Shown here: piece by piece, positions 1-4,520 of the stretch
Numbering within the stretch: the stretch's first letter is position 1
How the letters are laid out: the number at the start of each line of letters is the position of its first letter
Source: an uncultured Kouleothrix sp.
GTDB lineage: Bacteria > Chloroflexota > Chloroflexia > Chloroflexales > Roseiflexaceae
Length of the DNA: 5,056 bases
Reading direction: 5' to 3'
NCBI GenBank assembly: GCA_937858455.1
Contig: CALLYN010000553.1
Coordinates: 1 to 5,056 of the forward strand
Translations under genes and position numbers: made by a program
The notes under the pieces: model-generated
What the model saw: the letters and a program-made list of their open reading frames with translations, nothing else
Told to the model about the DNA's origin: nothing
Database searches by the model: none

Positions 1-308
1 CCGCAGCCCCCGTCGCGCGCACGCCGCGCCGCGCCGCGCAGGCCACCAACGTGCTCGACGAGCAGCTCCCGGAGGCCGCCCCCGACAGCTCGCAGCCCGA
101 CGGAGAGCTCAGCCTCGACGAGCCGCCGCCCGGCTGGATCACCCAGGGCATGCGCGGAATTCGCAACGTCGCCGACCGCGTGCAGGAGAAGGCCGGTCCC
201 GTGATGCGGAAGGCCGCGGGGGCCGTGGGCGCCTTCACGCAGCGCATGCGCAACCGCAACGGCGCCGAGCGCTCGGACACGGGCGAAGAAGCACCCGCGC
301 CGCGCCGT
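1..308 (+). CDS. ftsQ: FtsQ N-terminal cytoplasmic region (5' partial, before frameshift)
   Basis: The frame whose codons begin at position 3 is open from the left edge. Its codons end almost always in G or C until about position 308, after which the GC3 signal moves to the next frame. It reads through a Pro/Ala/Arg-rich stretch and an acidic stretch (DEQLPEAAPDSSQPDGE), then a basic helical segment (GMRGIRNVADRVQEKAG) and ends in EEAPAPRRG. That is the composition of a long, disordered cytoplasmic tail ahead of the single membrane segment of FtsQ, which follows at once in the other frame. A GTG at 51 exists but has no visible Shine-Dalgarno, so the true start probably lies left of the window. 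Dropping one G from the GGG at 309-311 joins this part to the downstream frame as PAPRRGSWLASGRM. The coding signal is clear; assignment to FtsQ is inferred from the join and position. Confidence 0.7.
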
Positions 309-1044
309 GGGCTCGTGGCTGGCGAGCGGCCGAATGGCGAGCCTGGTGCTGCTGCTGGCCGCGCTGGGCGGGCTGCTGTACGTCGGCCTGGCACCGCGCT
401 TCGTGGTGCGCACGATCGACGTCGAGGGCGCCGAGGCCATGCGCGCCGACGCCGTTGCCGAGCTTTCGGGCGCGCGCGGCCAGTCGATCTGGATGCTCGA
501 CACTGCGCAGGTGGCCGCGAAGCTGAAGGCCAGCGCGTATATCGAGGATGCCCGCGCGAGCGTAGCGCTGCCCGATAAGCTCACAATTGTGGTGAGCGAG
601 CGGCGGCCCGAGCTGCGCTGGCAGTCCGGCGGCGCGCTCTACCTAGTCGACGCATCGGGCCGTGTGCTCGACAAAGACGCGACCGCGCCGCTGAGCAATA
701 CGCTGGTGATCGAGGATGCCAGCAACCGCGCGATCCAGCCGAACGACCACGTCGACACCGACGCGCTGGCGCTTGGGCGCGTGCTGAGCCTGCGGCTGCC
801 AGCCGAGCTGGGCCTGCGGCCCGCGCATATCAGCTGGGATCTCGGCCGGGGAATGTATATCTCAACCGCCGACAATCGCACGATTATCTTTGGCACGTCC
901 AACAACCTTGACGAGAAGCTGGCGGTGCTCGGCACGCTGCTGAACGACGGCACCGCCTTCACCATGCTCGATCTGCGGCCAAGCACGCCGTTCTACCGCA
1001 ACGACGTGCCCGAACAAGCAACGCCCACGGCGGCGACACCATAA
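307..1044 (+). CDS. ftsQ: Cell division protein FtsQ (DivIB), membrane and periplasmic part
   Basis: FtsQ is a single-pass membrane protein of the divisome that links cytoplasmic FtsZ/FtsA to septal peptidoglycan synthesis. Counting from the GTG at 307 (245 residues), residues about 10-28 form one hydrophobic membrane segment (ASLVLLLAALGGLLYVGLA). Residues about 32-101 form a POTRA domain, from FVVRTIDVEGAEAM to a typical closing IVVSERRPELRW. A beta domain follows to about residue 230 and ends in the family-like MLDLRPSTPFYR, then a short Thr/Ala/Pro tail. The GTG at 307 and an ATG at 334 are only formal starts: neither has a Shine-Dalgarno, and the coding signal continues upstream in another frame. 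The natural protein is therefore probably longer by at least 100 cytoplasmic residues. It lies 83 bases before ftsA on the same strand, the usual dcw order. Confidence 0.88.
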   Translation: MGSWLASGRMASLVLLLAALGGLLYVGLAPRFVVRTIDVEGAEAMRADAVAELSGARGQSIWMLDTAQVAAKLKASAYIEDARASVALPDKLTIVVSERRPELRWQSGGALYLVDASGRVLDKDATAPLSNTLVIEDASNRAIQPNDHVDTDALALGRVLSLRLPAELGLRPAHISWDLGRGMYISTADNRTIIFGTSNNLDEKLAVLGTLLNDGTAFTMLDLRPSTPFYRNDVPEQATPTAATP

Positions 1045-1051
1045 CATAGGC

Positions 1052-1113
1052 ATTGCCGATTGCCGCTCTGCAGGCGCGTGGGAGGCCCCAGGCTGCAACC
1101 GCCAATCGGCAAT
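1052..1113 (+). repeat. Inverted heptamer repeat filling the ftsQ-ftsA spacer
   Basis: Two tandem copies of ATTGCCG (1052-1058, 1059-1065) face CGCCAAT (1100-1106) and CGGCAAT (1107-1113), which are the same heptamer inverted with one change. The arms can pair over 14 positions with one mismatch; the outer 11 pairs (1052-1062 with 1103-1113) are perfect. The 34-base centre can fold further through TGCAG (1069-1073) with CTGCA (1093-1097) and TGGG (1079-1082) with CCCA (1087-1090). The left arm begins 7 bases after the ftsQ stop, and the right arm ends 3 bases before the ftsA Shine-Dalgarno. No U-tract follows, so this is not a standard intrinsic terminator. A role in transcript processing, attenuation or control of ftsA translation is inference. 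Confidence 0.8.
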
Positions 1114-1116
1114 TCT

Positions 1117-1122
1117 GAGGAA
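1117..1122 (+). promoter_or_regulatory. Ribosome binding site of ftsA
   Basis: GAGGAA lies 5 bases before the ATG at 1128 and fixes that start. It sits immediately downstream of the right arm of the inverted heptamer repeat, so folding of that stem could limit ribosome access. Confidence 0.75.
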
Positions 1123-1127
1123 ACGCT

Positions 1128-2375
1128 ATGGCACAACGCACCATCGTCGGCATCGATGTCGGCACCACCAAAGTCTGCACCATCGTGGCGCAAGTACACG
1201 ACAGCGGGCGCGTCAACGTGCTCGGCGTGGGCCTCACGCCCTCGAAAGGGCTCGACAAGGGCGTCGTGGTGAATATCGACGACGCCGTCAACGCCATCGC
1301 CACCAGCGTCGAGAAGGCCGAGCGCCTTTCGGGCTACCGGATCGGCACGGCGTTTGTCGGCGTCTCGGGTCGGCATATCTCGTCGCTCAACAGCCGCGGC
1401 GTGGTGGCGGTCGGGCGCGGCGATCACGAGATCACCCGCAACGACGTGGCCCGCGCGGTCGAGAACGCCCAGACGATCGCCATGCCCAACCAGCGCGAGA
1501 TCATTCACGTGATCCCGCGGGCGTACGTGGTCGATGGGCACGAGGGCATCCGCGACCCGATCGGCATGTCGGGCTTCCGGCTCGAGGTCGAAACCCACAT
1601 CGTCACCGGCGAGGTGATGGCCATCCAGAACCTGATCAAAAGCGTGCAGCGCGCCGGCGTCGAGATCGACGACCTCGTGCTGCAGACGCTGGCGTCGGGC
1701 GAGGCGGTGCTGACGCCCGACGATAAAGACCGCGGCGTGGTGCTGGTCGACATTGGCGGCGGCACCACCGACATCGCGGTGTTTGTGGATGGCGGGATCT
1801 GGCACACCAGCGTGGTGCCGGTGGGCGGCAACCACTTCACCAACGACATCGTGGTAGTGCTGAAAACGCCGCACAATACCGCCGAATATTTGAAGCTGAA
1901 ATACGGCGCGGCGATCGCCCAGGAGGCGGGCGACACTGCGGCCGATCTGATCGAGGCCGAGGGCTTCGCGCCCGGCGAGCGGCAGCAGATCAGCCACTCG
2001 CTCCTGAACCAGGTGCTGCAAGCGCGCGCAGAGGAGGTGATCGAGCAAATTTACAACGAGATCCGGCGCAGCGGCTACGAGGGCCTGCTGCCGGCTGGCG
2101 TCGTGCTGACGGGCGGGGCGGTGCAGCTGCCGCGCTTCGACGAGCTGATGCGCGATATGCTGGGCATCCCGGTGCGCGTCGGCACGCCGGCCGACCTAGG
2201 CGGGCTTTCCGACTCGATCGACACGCCACCGTATGCAACCGGAGTCGGCCTGCTGCGCTGGGGCGCGCGCCACGGCCTGGCGATGCACAACCTCCCCGGC
2301 GGCCCATCCGAGCGCCACAACATGGGCTCGGCGTACGAACGGTTCAAAGGCTGGCTGAAAGAATTTCTTCCCTAG
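1128..2375 (+). CDS. ftsA: Cell division protein FtsA
   Basis: FtsA is an actin-fold ATPase that tethers FtsZ filaments to the inner face of the membrane and recruits later division proteins. The 415 residues are the usual family length. The first phosphate loop is at residues 6-15 (IVGIDVGTTK). The FtsA-specific 1C subdomain occupies about residues 84-162. The second phosphate loop is at 205-215 (VLVDIGGGTTD), and the adenosine motif at 324-332 (GVVLTGGAV). The segment LKTPHNTAEYLKLKYG after the second phosphate loop matches the FtsA/MreB-type region. The protein ends in an amphipathic helix (about 403-414, YERFKGWLKEFL), the membrane-targeting sequence. The start is set by GAGGAA at 1117-1122. 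The gene lies between ftsQ and ftsZ, with its spacing to each taken up by inverted heptamer repeats. No missing residues or frame problems are seen. Confidence 0.97.
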   Translation: MAQRTIVGIDVGTTKVCTIVAQVHDSGRVNVLGVGLTPSKGLDKGVVVNIDDAVNAIATSVEKAERLSGYRIGTAFVGVSGRHISSLNSRGVVAVGRGDHEITRNDVARAVENAQTIAMPNQREIIHVIPRAYVVDGHEGIRDPIGMSGFRLEVETHIVTGEVMAIQNLIKSVQRAGVEIDDLVLQTLASGEAVLTPDDKDRGVVLVDIGGGTTDIAVFVDGGIWHTSVVPVGGNHFTNDIVVVLKTPHNTAEYLKLKYGAAIAQEAGDTAADLIEAEGFAPGERQQISHSLLNQVLQARAEEVIEQIYNEIRRSGYEGLLPAGVVLTGGAVQLPRFDELMRDMLGIPVRVGTPADLGGLSDSIDTPPYATGVGLLRWGARHGLAMHNLPGGPSERHNMGSAYERFKGWLKEFLP

Positions 2376-2377
2376 AA

Positions 2378-2473
2378 GTGTTGAGTTTTGAGTGTTGAGT
2401 TTTGAGTGCTACGGCACACTCAGCTACAAACTCGCACTCGTAAATTCAAAACTCATAACTCATAACTCATAAC
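2378..2473 (+). repeat. Inverted heptamer repeat filling the ftsA-ftsZ spacer
   Basis: The left arm (2378-2405) is four tandem heptamers, GTGTTGA, GTTTTGA, GTGTTGA, GTTTTGA, plus a trailing GTG. The right arm (2446-2473) is TCAAAAC followed by three copies of TCATAAC, which on the other strand reads GTTATGA three times and GTTTTGA once. The arms can pair over 28 positions with 5 mismatches, around a 40-base centre. The perfect core is GAGTTTTGA (2397-2405) with TCAAAACTC (2446-2454). The left arm starts 2 bases after the ftsA stop and the right arm ends 6 bases before the ftsZ Shine-Dalgarno. The AT-rich repeat stands out strongly in this GC-rich sequence. Its layout matches the ftsQ-ftsA spacer although the heptamer differs. 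Function unknown. Confidence 0.85.
2406..2417 (+). other. UACG-tetraloop hairpin at the centre of the ftsA-ftsZ spacer
   Basis: GTGC (2406-2409) and GCAC (2414-2417) close the loop TACG. In RNA this is C(UACG)G, a member of the unusually stable UNCG tetraloop class. It begins right after the left heptamer arm and would sit inside the larger stem. It has no U-tract. It may nucleate folding of the spacer RNA or act as a processing or stability element between the ftsA and ftsZ parts of the message; that role is inference. Confidence 0.5.
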
Positions 2474-2479
2474 GACAAC

Positions 2480-2485
2480 AGGAGG
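2480..2485 (+). promoter_or_regulatory. Strong ribosome binding site of ftsZ
   Basis: AGGAGG, a full match to the consensus, lies 6 bases before the ATG at 2492. It is stronger than the GAGGAA of ftsA, in keeping with the general excess of FtsZ over FtsA in cells. Confidence 0.85.
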
Positions 2486-2491
2486 CATCTC

Positions 2492-3664
2492 ATGGCTGAT
2501 TTCAGCAACTTCAACCTGACCCCCGAGCCGCAAGCCACCATCAAGGTGATCGGCGTGGGCGGCGGCGGCTCGAACGCGGTGGATCGAATGGTATCGGACG
2601 GCGTGCAGGGCGTCGAGTTCATTACCGTCAATACCGACGCGCAGGCGCTGATGCACTCGCAGGCCGACGTGCGCATCCGCATCGGCGATAAGCTCACCAA
2701 GGGCCTTGGCTCGGGCGGCAACCCGGTGATCGGCCAGAAGGCCGCCGAGGAAACCACCGAAGAGATCTACGAGGCGCTCAAGGGCTCGGATATGGTGTTC
2801 ATCACCGCCGGCATGGGCGGCGGAACCGGCACCGGCGCCGCGCCAGTGATCGCCGGGATCGCCCAGGATCTGGGTATCCTCACCGTCGGCGTGGTGACGC
2901 GGCCGTTCACCTTCGAGGGCAACCACCGCCGCAAGACGGCCGAGCAGGGCATCGAGCAGCTCAAGCCGATGGTCGATACCACGATCATTATTCCAAACGA
3001 CCGGCTGCTTCAGACCGCCAGCAAGAACACGTCTATGCTGCAGGCCTTCCGCATGGCCGACGACGTGCTGCGCCAGGGCATCCAGGGTATCTCGGATGTG
3101 ATCACCCAGCGTGGCCTGATCAATGTCGACTTCGCCGATGTGAAGGCGATCATGGCCCAGGCCGGCTCGGCGCTGATGGCGATCGGCTACGGCAGCGGCG
3201 ACACGCGCATGGTCGACGCGGTGAACGAGGCGATCGCCTCGCCGCTGCTCGAGGTGTCGATCGACGGCGCCAAGGGCGTGCTGTTCAATGTCACCGGCGG
3301 CGAAGACCTGGGCATCCTCGAGATCTACGAGGCTGCCGACATCGTGGCCAAGGCGGTCGACCCCGACGCGAACATCAAGTTCGGCGCGGTGATCGACCCG
3401 AACTTCCCGGCCGGCCAGGTGCGGATCACGCTGATCGCCACCGGCTTTGACTCGACGCGCCCGAATGTGCAGCGCTCGCGCGCGTTCCCCGGCGCGGCCC
3501 AGCCGCAGCAGCAGCAGGTGCCGGTGCCGGCGGCCCAGCCGCAGCCGCAGCGCCCGGTGGTGCAGCCGCAGCAGCAGCCGCAGCCGCGCACCGCGCCGAC
3601 GTTCAGCAGCAGCGACGACCTCGACATTCCGCCGTTTCTGCGCAACCGCAACCGCGGCCGGTAA
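2492..3664 (+). CDS. ftsZ: Cell division protein FtsZ
   Basis: FtsZ is the tubulin-like GTPase that polymerises into the cytokinetic ring. The 390 residues are a normal length. An N-terminal tail of about 16 residues precedes the GTPase domain, which opens with [17 protein letters not shown] (17-33). The tubulin signature GGGTGTG is at 109-115. The T7 loop [11 protein letters not shown] (211-221) holds the catalytic acids Asp213 and Asp216, equivalent to those that complete the active site of the neighbouring subunit in E. coli FtsZ. The C-terminal activation domain runs to about residue 320. A Gln/Pro-rich flexible linker (about 331-370) follows, then the conserved tail peptide [16 protein letters not shown] (375-390), the docking site for FtsA and other partners. 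The start is fixed by AGGAGG six bases upstream. All key residues are present. Confidence 0.98.
   Translation: MADFSNFNLTPEPQATIKVIGVGGGGSNAVDRMVSDGVQGVEFITVNTDAQALMHSQADVRIRIGDKLTKGLGSGGNPVIGQKAAEETTEEIYEALKGSDMVFITAGMGGGTGTGAAPVIAGIAQDLGILTVGVVTRPFTFEGNHRRKTAEQGIEQLKPMVDTTIIIPNDRLLQTASKNTSMLQAFRMADDVLRQGIQGISDVITQRGLINVDFADVKAIMAQAGSALMAIGYGSGDTRMVDAVNEAIASPLLEVSIDGAKGVLFNVTGGEDLGILEIYEAADIVAKAVDPDANIKFGAVIDPNFPAGQVRITLIATGFDSTRPNVQRSRAFPGAAQPQQQQVPVPAAQPQPQRPVVQPQQQPQPRTAPTFSSSDDLDIPPFLRNRNRGR
3499..3588 (+). repeat. CAG/CCG low-complexity stretch encoding the FtsZ linker
   Basis: Runs of CAG and CCG codons give alternating Gln and Pro in the intrinsically disordered linker between the FtsZ core and its tail peptide. 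Repeats such as CAGCCGCAGCAGCAG recur near 3499 and 3562. Linker length in FtsZ varies between relatives, and this codon repeat is a likely place for slippage that alters it. Confidence 0.6.
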
Positions 3665-3688
3665 CCACCAGCCCGCGGCCCGACTCGG

Positions 3689-3731
3689 CGAGCCGGTAGC
3701 GATGTTCCAGGGGAGCATCGCTGCCGGTTCG
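3689..3731 (+). terminator. Long hairpin just after ftsZ (terminator-like, weak U-tract)
   Basis: CGAGCCGGTAGCGATG (3689-3704) pairs with CATCGCTGCCGGTTCG (3716-3731) over all 16 positions: 14 Watson-Crick pairs and two G-U pairs, with an 11-base loop. It starts 24 bases after the ftsZ stop. The following sequence, GCACGTTTAGGG, has only three consecutive T's, so termination may be partial or factor-assisted. It may instead protect the 3' end of the ftsZ message. A much better intrinsic terminator lies at 3930-3971. Confidence 0.6.
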
Positions 3732-3929
3732 GCACGTTTAGGGCTTTGTACTACGGAGGCTCGTGTATGATTGGTGTGGCGAGCTGCCAATTAGACGAAG
3801 CGCAGCACAGCAGCGGGATGCTGCCACGCCGCTGGTATGGCGACGAAACCGGGCCGCCTCAGCATCATCGCGTGAAGCTCACCGCCCGCACCTGGCGCTA
3901 CTGCGCGATCACGCGCCGCCAGGAGCCAG
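3732..3929 (+). other. Gene-free stretch with possible small RNA or small open frame
   Basis: No recognised gene lies here. GGAGG at 3755-3759 precedes an ATG at 3767 by 7 bases. The frame from that ATG opens MIGVASCQLDEAQHSSGM and shows about 78% G/C at third positions over its first 55 codons. However, it has no stop before the terminator and runs on into the antisense of the next gene, to 4204. The same bases also fold: TGATTGGT (3768-3775) with GCCAATTA (3786-3793) over the ATG itself, and GCAGC/GCTGC (3810-3824). Several nested hairpins followed by a strong terminator would fit a structured RNA or long leader-like 3' UTR. I match it to no known riboswitch or RNA family. Confidence 0.3.
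3891..3923 (+). other. Nested hairpin upstream of the terminator
   Basis: CCTGGCG (3891-3897) pairs perfectly with CGCCAGG (3917-3923). Inside it GCGCG (3903-3907) pairs with CGCGC (3912-3916) around the loop ATCA, leaving a five-base bulge (CTACT) on the left side. It stands 6 bases before the terminator stem, so the two could form a compact 3' structure on a transcript ending near 3971. Confidence 0.5.
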
Positions 3930-3971
3930 CCGACGCCGCCCCAGCTCCTCGGGCGGCGTCGGTTTATTCTT
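3930..3971 (+). terminator. Intrinsic terminator of the fts transcript
   Basis: CCGACGCCGCCC (3930-3941) pairs perfectly with GGGCGGCGTCGG (3951-3962), with a nine-base loop, and is followed by TTTATTCTT. This is a textbook Rho-independent terminator for plus-strand transcription. Its U-tract overlaps the stop codon (TAA, 3964-3966 on the minus strand) of the converging gene. Read on the minus strand the same stem lacks a U-tract, so it should stop mainly the plus-strand message. Confidence 0.88.
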
Positions 3972-4449
3972 CGATCGTCAGGCCGCAGCCCAGCCGCTCG
4001 AACAGCGCGCGTGCCAGCGGCCAGCCAGTGCGGCGTACCAGCCAGCCGTCTTTGTCGCGCCGCGCCACCAGCTCGAGCAGCTCGCGGTACGGCCGCGGCA
4101 GCTCGATCTCGGGCAAGCGCAGCTCGGCCTCGCCATCGGGCACCTCAGGCGGGCGCACCTCGCCGATCAGCGGGCGCGGGTCGAAGGCCAGCGCCTGCGC
4201 ATAGCCCTGCAGCAGCGCGCTGGTTTCGCCAAGCGGCAGCAGGCCAATGCCGCCCCCACGCTCTTTATGCGCCTGGTAGAACGACGCCGCGCCACGCCCC
4301 TTGCGCCGCCGCAGCACCCAGCCATCGTACAGCGCAACGCCCGGCGCATCATTGTGCGTCTCGGCCGAGATCGGGTGCCAGCGCAGCCGCCGCAGGTCGA
4401 AATGGCTGAACTGCTCGAGCGGCGTAGCCAGCGCGCGCCAGCCCGCCAA
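3964..4449 (-). CDS. Unidentified protein, probably 5'-truncated or frameshifted
   Basis: I do not recognise this family. The frame has strong codon bias (about 85% G/C at third positions), like the fts genes, so it is coding. From the formal TTG start it gives 161 residues. Residues 1-60 are rich in Arg, Trp and His (SHFDLRRLRWHPI, YDGWVLRRRKGRG), and 61-80 are Gly-rich. A Pro/Glu segment (91-120) follows, then a helical end (YRELLELVARRDKDGW, then a second amphipathic stretch) that closes in LTIEE. No signal peptide or membrane segment is seen. The TTG at 4449 is a poor start: an in-frame TGA lies only three codons upstream, there is no good Shine-Dalgarno, and base composition changes at the same point. 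The real N-terminus has probably been lost, or lies in the frame that starts at 4504. It converges on ftsZ, with its stop touching the fts terminator. Confidence 0.65.
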   Translation of the reverse strand: MAGWRALATPLEQFSHFDLRRLRWHPISAETHNDAPGVALYDGWVLRRRKGRGAASFYQAHKERGGGIGLLPLGETSALLQGYAQALAFDPRPLIGEVRPPEVPDGEAELRLPEIELPRPYRELLELVARRDKDGWLVRRTGWPLARALFERLGCGLTIEE

Positions 4450-4504
4450 CGATCTTCAAAAGTACATGATTGTTTTTTTTCTTCGGAAATAGATTCAGTT
4501 TCAT
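4349..4504 (-). CDS. Short AT-rich reading frame, likely the 5' end of an interrupted gene
   Basis: An ATG at 4504 preceded by AAGGAG with 8-base spacing opens a frame beginning MKLNLFPKKKNNHVLLKIV. It is AT-rich and lysine-rich for about 17 codons. At about 4450 the DNA becomes GC-rich and the peptide turns into an alanine-rich shadow (about GLARAGYAARAVQPF onward) that stops at 4349, 51 residues in all. Only the first 17-19 codons look like genuine coding. The start lies 16 bases after the stop of the hydrogenase protease gene, so it reads as the next gene of that operon. Skipping one G in the GGG near 4443-4445 would join it to the 3964-4449 frame as KIVGGWRALATP. A break at a junction is the alternative. 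Confidence 0.35.
   Translation of the reverse strand: MKLNLFPKKKNNHVLLKIVGGLARAGYAARAVQPFRPAAAALAPDLGRDAQ
4446..4452. other. Abrupt composition boundary
   Basis: To the left, sequence is about two-thirds G+C with strong GC3 codons on both the fts operon and the 3964-4449 gene. To the right, 4453-4520 is AT-rich (including eight T's at about 4473-4480) and the protease gene is only about 56% G+C. The boundary coincides with the start of one frame and the breakdown of another. It may be a recombination scar, a transfer boundary or an assembly join; sequence alone cannot choose. Confidence 0.5.
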
Positions 4505-4512
4505 ACCCTGTG

Positions 4513-4518
4513 CTCCTT
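4513..4518 (-). promoter_or_regulatory. Ribosome binding site for the ATG at 4504
   Basis: On the minus strand AAGGAG stands 8 bases before ATG (4504-4502), in the short gap after the hydrogenase protease stop. It is the main evidence that a second gene of that operon starts here. Confidence 0.5.
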
Positions 4519-4520
4519 CG

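Noticed and set aside
1052..1113. Intrinsic terminator after ftsQ
   Set aside because: The stem is good but is followed directly by the ftsA ribosome binding site, with no run of T's.
993..2048. Long minus-strand open frame opposite ftsA (351 codons)
   Set aside because: It is a GC-bias shadow of ftsA. The peptide is full of His, Arg and Asp repeats typical of antisense frames, and the sense strand has an unmistakable FtsA with all motifs.
2395..2445. Internal sigma-70-type promoter for ftsZ (TTGAGT with a downstream TAAAT)
   Set aside because: TTGAGT is part of the repeat array, and no -10-like hexamer lies at an acceptable distance. The match is no better than expected from AT-rich repeats.
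2378..2473. CRISPR array in the ftsA-ftsZ spacer
   Set aside because: The repeated unit is only 7 bases, copies are directly adjacent with no spacers, and no cas gene is present.
2453..3790. Long minus-strand open frame opposite ftsZ (445 codons)
   Set aside because: Antisense shadow of ftsZ with low-complexity Arg/His/Leu composition and no recognisable domain.
4466..4482. Programmed -1 frameshift at the A-run (A AAA AAC) in the short minus-strand frame
   Set aside because: The heptamer fits a slippery site, but a -1 shift leads to the wrong frame. The 3964-4449 frame would need +1 or -2, and it carries a TGA at 4456-4458 between the run and its start.
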